From: Sthenelais limicola
Taxonomy: Eukaryota; Annelida; Polychaeta; Phyllodocida; Sigalionidae
NCBI GenBank assembly: GCA_942159475.1
Contig: OW804102.1
Coordinates: forward strand, 31,006,873-31,070,872
Direction: 5' to 3'
Length of the DNA stretch: 64,000 bases
Part shown: piece by piece, positions 40,866 to 52,042 of the stretch
Layout: the number at the start of each line of letters is the position of its first letter
Position numbering within the stretch: position 1 is the stretch's first letter
The notes under the pieces: model-generated
The model's input: only the letters and a program-made list of their open reading frames with translations
What the model was told of the DNA's origin: nothing
Database searches by the model: none
Translations under genes and position numbers: made by a program

Positions 40866-43277
40866 TAAATGAAGGGTATATTGCGAAGAATTACGGTGTT
40901 TAAAACTAGGGTCTGGCTTTTAGAAATGTCCCTTTGCTTCTGGAGAAGATGAAGGCACCCACAGCGCCAATGTCAGTTTAGTTCGAGCTCTAGTTAACCA
41001 TAGAGCCACACGGTGTCAGCACTAAACTGGACGCTGATATGTCAGGACTTTCTTTTTATTCGGGATGTTTATGCAGCAAAGTCAAAATAAGAGTGATCAA
41101 GTATGAAATGTAAGTGATCGTACAATGAAGTATTCAGGCAATATTATTAAAATTCCTAACACTCATCTTTTGATCCACTTTTAAATACTGATGTTTAATA
41201 ATCTGATAATCTGATGTTAACTATCTGAAACTGAAACCATAAGTTATTCCAATTGACTCCAAATTCCAACTCATATATAATATGATCATTTTTCATTTCC
41301 ATTTTCACAAATACAAAGTTATGGAAAATGGTTAATGCCCTCTATTTAAACAGTTCTTCCGGGCACACCAGATAAAAAGTATGAACTTTGTACTCTTAAA
41401 TTAACAGAACACATTTGTATAATGGTGACCCAAACAGGATTTCATATCAACCCTATTGAACACATCCTATCTCCATGTACATAATTATTTAATATTCAAT
41501 CTTATTAGCCACTTTTCCTGTCCTTAGCCCATGCTGCCCCGCAGATTGAAGGAAAAATATATGACAAACATAAGATGTGTGGTTATCAACTGCTCATGAG
41601 TTACATCAATCAGGTAACGAGGTATCTGGCACGATAAGGGTTTTTGCTCTTCAGCAAAGTGTAGAAAGGTATTGGGTAGATTGTGTCTGAGGGTGAAATC
41701 CCAAATAATAAATCTGCTCTACCTTTTCCCAGAAGATGTGGGTGGCTTTGCGTTGAGTTCAGAGAATCCCCGGAGGATGTGTGAGGAGGAAAACATCACT
41801 GGGCATCTGGTTCTAGATCGTCCTAAATTTAGAGAGGTTTTCTCTCTGCCCCCTCCCCCCACCTCAACCACCCATCCCCACCCCACACCTACCTTAAAAC
41901 ATTTTATTCAGCGGAGCATCCTGAGTGTACCAATGAGGTATATTATGCTCTCCACCTCCACCAATCCTCAAATGAGTAGAACTTATTATTATATTATCAA
42001 AATTCTGTATTTATCAGGGCACTACTTATCCATCTGAATATGAAAAGAAGATAGGAGCGAACTAGAGCCGTTAATAAATCTACATACATTCTGACTTAAT
42101 GTCAGGTCTTCCAGAGTTTGCCACTGTATCATTAGTCCTCCAAAGTCTTGTACAAAATAAGAGTGTTCCCTTTTACTATTTTTTGTTGTTTTGAACGTAC
42201 ATGATAGTGATCAGAATTCCGTTAAATTCTCTTCAAATCTGTAAAACCTTTGATATTGTGACATGGGCCTGAAATGTATTTTTTTACTGGACCCAATAAA
42301 TATAAGTCAGTTCGCCTTGGCAACCCACACAGATAGCACAAGTTCATTCATTCCTCCTGTAATGATATATTCTAAACACACATAAGGATATATCAATAGG
42401 GACCAATTGAAATCCCTCTTCCAGGTGGAATTGTGCCCCCCCCCCCCCCAGTGTAAATGAAATCTCTCTCTGCCAAAAACAAAATATACATGTATGCCTG
42501 CAGGATACATGGAAACTCTGGGTGTTGGCTTGATGGCTTAATATTTATCACTTCCCACTTCCACTAAGTGCAACTGAACGTATATTTGGCCATGTGTTTG
42601 GAGATTGCATTGGGTCGTGAAAAAAAAGATTATCACAAAATAGACTATATAAACAAAACAAGCCAGTAACCATCACCCCCACATCATCCTCATTAATATT
42701 AAACTACATCAAACTTCGCCAAACTTATCATCCGTAACAAAAGTTAAAATTTAGGTTGTCTAAAACTGTATTTAGTAAAATAATTGTACCGCGTTAGTTC
42801 ATCATATAAAAATATTACGTTATCCCTGCTCTGCAATTGTAAAAAGATATTCGGCATCAGGGCCTACGAAAATCACCTGAAGTTTTTAGACCGTTCTGAT
42901 GTTGTGTGAATAAAATATTTTCAAAACGTGAAAAAAAAGTGATACACTGCTCAGAATTTTCGCTTACGTATTTTTCAAGCATTTCTGAAATGCATTTCTG
43001 GGATGTCTCAATGAACACAGCTACCGGGGTAATTTGGGCAGCTTTTATTGTTGTAGTTTCATGTCCTGATCAGACATAGTATTAAGTTGTCATCAGAGGA
43101 TCATTTTTTCAACTGGAAAATTATGATAATAAACAGGAGTAAATGATCTATACGTTATGATTGTTGGATCAGTAATTGACCTTGGCCGTTACCTACTTCT
43201 TGATCTAATTAATGACCCAGATAGCCTCAACCAACGAGCCTTCACCGAATACTAATTCAGTCAATCAGCAATATGAC

Positions 43278-43297
43278 GCCCCCCCCCCCCCCCCCCG
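43278..43297. repeat. Poly-C tract
   Basis: An uninterrupted run of about 20 C. Similar shorter runs lie at 42437-42449 and 33940-33951. Confidence 0.9.
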
Positions 43298-43698
43298 CCT
43301 GGATGCTCCCTGTTTTAAGAATAGATGTCTGTTATTATGCTACACACTGACATGAAATGCTGCATTGCATTGCACAGTTTTGCATTGCGTTGGTTTAAAT
43401 AATCTGTACTGTTATTCGTTGTAAGTGTAACAGCTGATTACATATATAACTCTCCAACTATTTAAAACCATCTGTGGGTTAAAAAAAAATATTGCATTTT
43501 AGAAACCAAGCATTCAGGTAATTCCACCGGCAATGGTTATAGTAATATAATATGATAATGTATTGGGTGGAACCAATTGCACAGTATACCACTTATTCCA
43601 TTCGTAGCAGGGATTTTCCACGAGTTTTGTATCCACCTGCGTGGTTTTAAAAGCTGGCAAGTATTAAGGTGCTGGCTACGAATCAAGTTTTGATCTAA

Positions 43699-43937
43699 TG
43701 GGTCAGGTCGTCAGAAAATGTACACTTCGCCTTCACTCCATCCTCTCAGAATAACCCAAATTTAAGACAAGTATACGATTCAAAATACAGTTCACCATAA
43801 CCGAACAGATATTGCAAATCCGTGCAATACCAAATGTATTCAGATATACCTAGTATTTGTCATTTCTCAGTCTAATTTAGCAGACTTTACTAAATGTGTA
43901 GAGCTGCCAATTGTACATTTTCTGATGATCTGACCCT
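43699..43937 (-). mobile_element. MITE family A, full-length, reversed
   Basis: 'tgggtcaggtcgtcagaaaa' to 'acattttctgatgatctgaccc', with the reversed family interior ('ataacccaaatttaagac', 'caaatccgtgcaatacc'). Confidence 0.8.
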
Positions 43938-44460
43938 TCTATAACTTGAGACGTTGCCGTAGACCGCCGCGTGAGACCGCTCGTATATATACCGTAATAT
44001 ATAACTAGGAAGTATATTAGTAAGGAAAGCACACTGATGTAAACAACTCCATTTAAAGTACAGGTAGGTACGTCTATGTTTTATTATAGATATAACTAAA
44101 CTTTCATATTTTAAAATGTTTTAGGACAGTTCAATAAGTTGGTGATTTGTTGATATGTTTCGTATAATTATATAGATATTAGGTTAGAATAGAGCCTTCC
44201 TCAACATTACTGTTATACGTAGTGTAACCCAGATGTCATATATGTAATAGGAGTGTATATATGTTGTATGGTTGGTCTAGGAAGTAGGCTATGCTTATAT
44301 GATATTTGCATAAATATTCGTATGTAATTAACAAAATCTAACAAATATATCTTGAAGGATTCTTGTTATCATTTAAACTAACAATGAATTAAATTTAATC
44401 CTTATATATATTATATCCACTCAAACTTGTGTATTGGTAGCTATTTCTTTCTACCGTCAG
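43938..44460 (+). promoter_or_regulatory. Upstream region/5' UTR intron of RING gene
   Basis: Contains 'gtacaggtaggtac' (a CAG|GTAGGT donor candidate at about 44063) and, at its end, the pyrimidine-rich acceptor 'ctatttctttctaccgtcag'. A non-coding first exon around 43950-44062 is possible but unproven. Confidence 0.3.
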
Positions 44461-47198
44461 GATATACACTGGGAATATTACTCTAGTAAAGTGTGGAAGC
44501 CAGAATAAAGACTTCAAACAACAACACGTTAAAGCCAGACCAACGTGCACGGGCTCCGGCTACTACCGAGGAAAGGGGTGTCAGGATGGCTACAGGTAAA
44601 TGCGTCAACAACGTAATTTTGCTATTAATATGGTTAGTTTAAACTGCCCATTAATTAATACCGAAATAAACTCCAAATATGTCACATGGTGTTTTTTCTC
44701 GGTAATTATTATAAACCAGGGAGATGTAACTCAAATTGATTGCTTTCTTTATATATTGTATAATCTCGTACTTGACCAGTGGTAGCTGAGAAAAGCAACT
44801 CAAGTTGTAATGCGATTGCTGTATAAATAAACATAAGTTACACTAAACACGACTTACATGATCACACAATATGATTTGTGTTAGTGCAATCCTTCTCAGC
44901 AGTAGATCTATAGTATGAGTTAGTGGCAGATCGGCTATAAAAGCTGAACTCAACAGCTCGGTAAAACATGATAGAACAGCAATCTATATACGCACATGTT
45001 ATATATAGGAAAATACTCAATGCATTATGTCTCAGACCATTATCTTTCAAAGGAATACCAATAATTTGGATTGGGTCGCTAAAAGTCAGTCCGAAATGTG
45101 TTTGGCACAGGCAAAACAGGCTTCTTTAAGAAGAGGGGAAAGTGGGAGACGTTTGACTTCTATTCATCTTAATTGTGGCGAATTCTCACCCACAGATATA
45201 ATATGATTAATAGATAATAATATTTAATATATGCTATATAATCTGATGAGTAAGGTAAAGTGGACAGTACAACGTGTATAGGTAGATTTGCAGGGAGATC
45301 ACATGATTCAATAAAGAGATCCAGTATTGATCCGACTATAGCACCGCTCTCCGTGTACGTATTGAATGTGTGGTTTGTGTCTTAACATGTTAGTACATGC
45401 ATTAGTTAACAGGTGTACAAAGTATGGGAGACGTTGTTCGAGGGACTTGCGTTTATTCTCTTTACCCTTTATGTTAACACAGGGCGATGTGGGGGGGGGG
45501 CGGGGGGCGGCGGTTTGTTTCATAAAAAAAATAGTGGGAATAGAACATAGGGGGGCCTTTAACACATAATGTACGATTAGTCCTTTTCTTAATTTAATGG
45601 CATGACCCAGCATAACCTAAATGTTATATGGAGTTCTGATACTTGTATTTGTTGTATTAATTAGCTAGCTACAGCATGACTAAGAAAATTGTAAAATGCA
45701 TAATGTCCTTGCTGAATAAAAATCTATTAAAACAAAATATAAATGTCAATATAAATGTTCAATGATACATTTCAAGGACTCCCCTGCTTTTCCGAGTCAG
45801 AGATTTGTCAGACGTAAATAAAGGTAAATATTGATCAAATAATGTTTAAATATTGATCAAATAATGTTTAAATATTGATCAAATAATGTTTAGATCATGG
45901 CATAAAGATAAAATTAAACAAGAGCTGCATATGCGACAACGTATTCACAAAACGCAAGTGTCTTTTGGTGCATGACTGTCAAAAGTGCCAAACTTAAGAT
46001 GTATTGTACAATGTATATGCACGCGATAAGATAAGTTCTTAAATTGTGTGCTGGATTATTTCAGTTTCATAACAACCAATATTGTTTTGTTCAAGGAAAC
46101 CTCCAAAGGAATATTGATATAAATGTATATTATTTCATGAATTCAATAACCTATTCAGACTTTAATTAATAGTTTTATAAAGGCTTCCTAAAATGAGTCT
46201 TAAGTTTGGCCTAGAAGCCTTTACTTTATATGTGTGTAGTATGTCAGATGATTTTCTCTCTAATTTCAGCTATGGATATGCCACAGGACCAGACGCAAAA
46301 TGCATTGGAAGACCTCACTCGGTGTCCAATCTGCTTGGACACATTGAAAGAACCCAAATCTCTACCATGCCTTCATTCATTCTGTCGGGAATGCCTCGTT
46401 CAACTCGATTCCCTTTCAAAGATGATTAGTTGCCCTCTCTGCAAACGTGAGTGCAATATCCCAAGCATTGCAGACCTACCCACAGATTTCAGGGCAGTCC
46501 AAATGATAGAAATAATACAGAGTGCCAAGACAATGCCCAGGAATAAAGACCCTGTGGATCATGCAACAATGTATCATCTGCCAAAAGAGCAATTGGAGGA
46601 TGGAGTTCTTTTGATATGCGGAAAAATATCTGAATTTGAATTCTTCGAAAAGTCAATGCAAGATATTCGAGATAAATGTACCGAAGAAACTAAAAAAGAG
46701 GTAACAAAAATAATTGCGAAGGCAGATAGCCTCAAGTCTGAAATAAACAAGTTCATGGACGCGTACATTAAAAAGGTGAAGAAAAAGGAGGAAGATTTTA
46801 AAGCAGACTTGGACGCAATCAATGCCTCTGTGGATACATCAAATGTGCGCTGGTTAGAAGATGGTGTACAAGAACTAATGTCACTTGGAGACTTTTCAGA
46901 GATTCCACCAGGTGTGCAGGATTCATTCTTAACATACGTAACACTTGCAACGACTGCCATCGTTCCTGATGTTCCAGAATCATTCCAAACATTAAGACTT
47001 GTCCCCGAGTTAAATGCCCTTGATATAGTGAGTGGTTTCGGTAGGCTAGATGAGACACATGTTTCCTTTGAAACAACAAATTTAACGGATGGTAATCAAA
47101 TAAATGGAGCCAGTGCCCAGGTAAACAATGAACGTAAGATCCCGTTTCTACAGCGGCAGAGACAGAGGCAGAGACGGCGGAGACTGGTTTCGCTTTAA
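44461..47198 (+). CDS. RING/coiled-coil (TRIM-like) protein
   Basis: Probable RING-type E3 ubiquitin ligase. Exon 1 (44461-44595) is mostly 5' UTR with ATG at 44586 and donor G|GTAAAT; exon 2 starts at 46270 after 'ctctaatttcag'. Joining completes GCT and gives MATAMDMPQDQ..., 312 residues. The RING is C3HC4: Cys22-x2-Cys25-x11-Cys37-x-His39-x2-Cys42-x2-Cys45-x12-Cys58-x2-Cys61. DLPTDFRAVQMIEIIQSAK, common after RINGs in invertebrate TRIMs, follows; then a Lys/Glu-rich coiled coil (about 115-215). There is no B-box and no NHL or B30.2 domain. The C-terminus is an odd run of Gln/Arg (QRQRQRQRRRR). A CAG|GTAAAC donor at 47121 could instead splice to an unseen further exon, replacing this tail. 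Polyadenylation signal candidate AATAAA at 48026-48031. Confidence 0.8.
44596..46269. other. Intron of RING gene
   Basis: AT-rich; a 22-bp tandem repeat lies at 45825-45890 and a G-rich patch at 45489-45512. No exon is seen. Confidence 0.5.
45825..45890 (+). repeat. 22-bp tandem repeat, three copies
   Basis: Three consecutive, near-identical units of 'taaatattgatcaaataatg-tt'. Confidence 0.9.
46270..47198 (+). CDS. RING gene exon 2 (RING and coiled coil)
   Basis: Holds all recognisable domains. The RING runs from 'CPICLDTLKEPKSLPCLHSF' to 'SCPLCK'. It ends at TAA 47196-47198 unless the donor at 47121 is used. Confidence 0.85.
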
Positions 47199-48126
47199 GG
47201 TGCGATTCCACTGGATCGCCTGTGTATACATGTGCTAATGGCTCGCTCTTGCTTTGCTTGTTTTGGGGGTTTCTTTTTGTTTGTAATCCCATTCTTAATT
47301 CATTTTCCTGCCCACGAGGCCTCTACAATGCTAAAACATGTATATCAAAAACATTTTCTTGCACCAAACAAAATTCTGGTTTCATTTTCTCTATTTTTTT
47401 CTTTTGGTGCGTACCCTTTTGGAGCCTTTTGTATTGTTTTTATTTTTTCTGATTTTTCTCTCTTTACATTTCTGCACACGAATCAAGATAACAAAACAAT
47501 TAGTGCCTTTCGGCTCTGGCTCATATACTTAACGTTTCACTATGCTTTCCAAATCATTCAAGAGCTTGTACCACTACATTTTCCCCCCTGAGCTCGACAC
47601 AATCATGTTGTATTTTGTAATCCTCAGTTTCATTCTTGTTTCGTTGATAAAATAAGATTAAGATTAGATCATCGCGGTGAGTTAGCTAAACGTCTCGAAT
47701 GACCAAACTAGATTTGTTTCCAGTCACAATAGATGTTTCTGGATATGTCGACATGTAATGATCTGAGATGTGTGCAGGTATTTGGAGTATTTGAAGCATC
47801 GCAACACTTTGTCTATAATTTGTCTATATTGCAATCAAATGTACGTAATCGAATGTTTGTAATAGTACAAAAAATGTAACGAAATCTTGGACACAATGAG
47901 TACCATCGATTTGAGATCCTTACTATAGTTCATTAACGTAAGGGCAACGCATGAAATATAGCTGCGTGGACATTTATGCGTATTTTCTCGTCATTATGAT
48001 ATATTATCTGTTAAATGTCTAGGCCAATAAAAATATTGAAAAAAAAAATATAAAATATAAAATCAAAGAGAACGAGAAAGACAAATCCTCAAAAACTGGC
48101 CGCTATCTCTAAAATGTGGAAGATAT
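47199..48126 (+). other. 3' UTR/downstream region of RING gene
   Basis: T-rich sequence with hydrophobic artefactual open frames (47232-47591). AATAAA at 48026-48031 is followed by an A run. Confidence 0.45.
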
Positions 48127-48985
48127 ATGGGTCAGATCGTTAGAAAATGTACAATCGGTAGCGGTACACATGGTACGATCATTATGAAGTACTATCTTTG
48201 AAGCACCTATGAAGCCTCCCAAGGATCTCCAAGGATCTTCATTGATCTCCGGGATACCTCCAGGATACCTCTGAGATGGGATGTAGTTCCTCCGAACCCC
48301 GTTGGGGTATTCATATCCAGAGTATAAGATATTCCAGAGATGTTATGATGTTGTGATTAATATCTAATATTTGGTAAATATTTTCGCATAACGACTTCAA
48401 TCATCATTAATACTTCGATATATCGTTTGATTATTTCATGAGGTCTCTTCGAGGCTGTTGTATGTTCAGGTTGGGAACAAGGATCTCAACCGCTCAAGGG
48501 GTTCAAGGATAAACTGAAATAAACTGAAATTGCAAAAGTATTTTCTATATTTTTATTTAAATCGGAGGAGCGTTAACACATATTATAACAAATATCATCC
48601 CCCCAATACCATTGATTTGGAGATTAGTTCATTCCCCCACGATCCTTATTAAATATAGACATGATATATTCTCGCAGAAGGCAATTATACGATCAGGATC
48701 ATATTATTATTTAAATATCAAGAGATCCGAAGACGATTTCACAGAAGTGCAACACTGGCTCATCCACTCAATGGTAAGAACATGGGCAATAATCACTACA
48801 CACATTTAGTGAATTCTACTAAATTACACTGATAAAATGGTCAATACTAGATATATCTGGGCATATTTTATATTGCCTTGATTCAGACAATCTATTCGGT
48901 TATGTTGAACTGATTTTTCACCTGAATTCTTCTCTTAAATTGGGGTTATTTGAGAGGATTGGTTAAGACGAGTTGTGCGTTTTTG
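48127..48985 (+). mobile_element. MITE family A split by a long insertion
   Basis: Left end 'tgggtcagatcgttagaaaa', 'tgtacaatcggtagcgg' at 48127-48167; the rest of the element ('cacacatttagtgaattcta', 'caatactagatatatctggg', 'gttatttgagaggattgg') at 48798-48985. The 48168-48797 insert includes a 'ctccaaggatct/gggatacctcc' near-repeat patch (48206-48280). Confidence 0.5.
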
Positions 48986-49013
48986 CACATGAGTTTACCA
49001 CATATATAATATA

Positions 49014-49251
49014 TGGGTCAGATTTTCAGAAAATGTACAATTGGCAGCTCTACACATTTAGGAATTTTTGCTAAATTAATGGGCTGAAAAATGATGAGTA
49101 CCGGGTATATGGGTATATTTGGTATCTTGTTGATTTAAAGTATCTGTTTTGCTATGTTAAACTGCATTTTGAAGCTCATTTCTTTCTTAAATGTGGGTTA
49201 TTTGAGAGGATTGGTGGAAGAGAATTGTACATTTTCTAAAAATTTGACCCA
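49014..49251 (+). mobile_element. MITE family A, full-length
   Basis: 'tgggtcagattttcagaaaa' to 'acattttctaaaaatttgac-cca', 238 bp, flanked by TA on both sides. One of the reference-quality copies. Confidence 0.85.
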
Positions 49252-49427
49252 TATGTATATTAATTGTCCAACATTTAAATAGTAGCTGGTGCAAAGCTTC
49301 TACTTTGAAACGCTGCAACTATAGTTTAATATTCAGAAAAATATTAAGACTATGGATTATGGTGATTATGATGCTTGTAATTTCATCATTGCAGATTGGT
49401 GTAATCATCTTGCAGATGCTACCATAT

Positions 49428-49592
49428 AATGCAGATCTTCAGAAAATGTTTAATGGCAGATCGACACATTAATCTTTTAGTAAATTCTGCTAAATTCTGC
49501 TGAAAATCGGCAAGACTAGTTATATCTGAGTGTATTTGGTATTGCAATGATTCAAGCGATCTATTTGGTCATGTTGAACTGTATTTTGAATA
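49428..49592 (+). mobile_element. MITE family A, right-truncated
   Basis: 'atgcagatcttcagaaaatg', 'gtaaattctgctaaattctg', 'gattcaagcgatctatttgg', broken off after 'tgaactgtattttgaatac'. Confidence 0.7.
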
Positions 49593-49644
49593 CATACCAG
49601 GTGGCGCCACGGGTCCTGTATTATATTTTACGAGAACTTCTAGC

Positions 49645-49882
49645 GGGGTCAGATATTCATAAAAATTCACAATTGGCAGCCCTACACATTTAGTAAATTC
49701 TGCTAAATTAGGCTGGGATTTGGTCAATACTAGGTAAATTCGTGTATATTTGGCATTGTATTGATTCTAGTAATCTGTTAGGTTATGTTGAACTGTTTTT
49801 TTTAACTTTATTTTCCTCTGACATTTGGGTTATTTGAGAGGATTGGTGAAGATGAGTTGTACATTTTCTCGCGATCTGACCA
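49645..49882 (+). mobile_element. MITE family A, full-length
   Basis: 'ggggtcagatattcataaaa' to 'acattttctcgcgatctgac-c'. 238 bp with a diverged right end. Confidence 0.8.
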
Positions 49883-50409
49883 AGCTGAACATTTATAAGA
49901 ATGTTGTGGAGAATGAAGTGGATAAATTGTTGCCTAGTATCTTATCTATTAAATGGTTGTAACTATGTGGACGGAGGGATTATGACTTATCACAATGGCG
50001 ATAAGCGCATTTATTATTATATACATTGAGTTGAAACACCGTATTGTAGAGTGGGTTATGTCTTATGCGTATTCAACACCCTTCAGAAACAGCAAAAAGA
50101 TGTTATAACAATAGTTCTCTTAAACAAGAGAAATGTTCTTTTTAAGGTTTTTCATGGCAGCGGATTGGGGGGAAAGCTTGGTCATCCTCCTTTCCCCGGT
50201 GTTCTATCTCGTAACATTAGACCTCTGTATGCCAGTCGTTTTCAGAACAATTCTAAGTTAGGAAACATCACTGTATAATTAGGCATATCGTTTTGCCTGA
50301 CAAGGGTATTTTCATATTAACATCATCAATATCTATATAGAAATTTGGCATTTATATCCCTTGGGCGATAAATTGCTTATACAGAAATTTAAGTGTATTG
50401 ATATCTAGA

Positions 50410-51530
50410 TATTTTGTATAAGTAATGGAGTATTACAATCGACATGTATATCAATAGTCGGGTACATTCTCTCCTTATTCCTAGCATATTTTAAATCTTT
50501 AAATCACGTTATTAAACTTCATATTGTCATCTAGTTCGACACCCAAATATACATAGGCCTATCTCTTCACAGTTTCAATCTTTATATTACCAATTTTTGT
50601 TTATACAGAAGGATGTTTTATATTATTTTTACCACTTGAAATGTACATAGATTTTGTTTTTGACTCATTTGATGAGACCTTATATTTGCAGCACTCCTAT
50701 TCAATATACTACTGATATAAGATTGCTAACTCTACTTTGATAATTGTACGTTGTTGGAACAGTTGAATAAAAATAAATCATCTGCAAATAATAGTAAATT
50801 GAATTTCATTTCTATCTTAATAATAGCGTCCACCCAAGGACAGAGCCTTGCGTTTAGGTATGTTTTTATTGTATAGATTTTCCATTTTGAAAATTGGCCA
50901 TTAATATGAACCCTTTTTTCTGTGGGAGAGATAGTCAGAGAGCCAGTTCACAATCCAAGTTGGAAATGTGCATGTATTCTGCTTCTGAATAAGTATTATG
51001 CAGTCTATAGATAATATCAAAACATTTCCTAAAATCAAAAAATATCAAAGATGATTTCTGTGATTGGTTATACGCCATTAGCATTTCATAAATACGAACA
51101 TAAATAGTTTTGGTGGTAAATGAATTCTTTCTAAATCCACCTTGCAACTCGGATATTATATTGTATTCATCATGGTAATGGCATAAAACACCATTGATGA
51201 ATATTTTAAGTGTTTTACAGATAATTGATTATCGATATAGGTCTAAGATATTTAAGTATTTTTTGCTTTTGTTTTTGGGCAGTGCTGTAACTGTAGCTTT
51301 CTTCCAATCATCGCGGGTACAACCTTCTGTTATTGATATGTTACAACGATATACAATCTGGACAGACAGGAGTTTAATAGCATCACCGTAAATTAATGGA
51401 AGTATAGATTTACACCAAGAAGCCATATGTACAGCCTTTCTTAAATACCTAAGTACTCGAACTATATATAATATACTAAATAATAATTTAGTGAAGGAGG
51501 GACTGAATCGATACAAATTTAATATCATAT
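50410..51530 (-). pseudogene. Non-LTR reverse transcriptase pseudogene
   Basis: On the minus strand, in RT order: DDWKKATVTALPKNKSKKYL..LDLYR (51300-51230 region), QGGFRKNSFTTKTIYVRIYE..SLIFFDFRKCFD (51147-50990), then QGSVLG (about 50855-50830, in another frame), LLLFADDLFLF (50800-50765; the FADD catalytic box at 50788-50777) and YLGVELDDNMKF (about 50555-50518). The frame changes at least twice and stops are present, so it is inactive. The motifs match CR1/Jockey-type LINE reverse transcriptases; no endonuclease domain was found upstream. Confidence 0.75.
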
Positions 51531-52042
51531 TATTATTAGTTATTTCACCACAGGGAGTCGCTATAATAAATTAAAGGAAACCAAAATGCAGACATACTTT
51601 TCATTAGCACCCACACTTTAATGGAGAGATCTATATATTGGGCCACATCAGCCCCCACACCAACAACTCTCGGCATGCATTATCTCTAGGGCTGCGGCCA
51701 CGCATTTTAGAAGGAGTTTACAACCACACATCCGTACATGTAGCTCCTATACTCGCTCTACCCACGGTGAGAAGCCCATACAAGACACAGAGTTCAACAA
51801 CTGAAGACAACAGCCAACCATGATCTGAACCAGACAAGAGGGTCTAAACATGGTACACTGTTTCCTTAGACCTAACCCAGGAACTACCAGTGTGTTTAAG
51901 GATATCTCCCTCAATAATAACACCTCAAGGTTGTATTAAATAGGACTTATCAACCATTAACTCTCTCACGTCTCGATCAACTCCAATGTAAATCCATTGG
52001 TCAGGGAATACCTGTGTGTCATCATATTCCGATATCATCATC
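51531..52042 (+). other. Possible 5' UTR exon of a small gene
   Basis: 51630-52042 is less AT-rich than its surroundings, lacks repeats and leads into ATGTCTACTCTTATCACCAG|GTGAGT. It could be a leader exon. Confidence 0.25.

Larger units (their letters stand above)
39423..43697. other. Intergenic stretch
   Basis: Holds a TCTTA microsatellite (39762-39785), a GC-box/CRE-rich patch (40080-40260), repeat family G copy 3 (40665-40865) and C runs at 42437-42449 and 43278-43297. The frame 41672-42037 (121 codons) has no recognisable domain. Confidence 0.4.

Noticed and set aside
41672..42037. 121-codon open frame with Pro-rich run
   Set aside because: The Pro run is a CCCCACC simple repeat; nothing recognisable, no splice sites that fit.
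46574..47292. Minus-strand frames opposite the RING gene
   Set aside because: Antisense shadows of the real coding exon.
47232..47591. Hydrophobic 119-codon frame after the RING gene
   Set aside because: T-rich 3' UTR gives Phe/Leu-rich frames; no family match.
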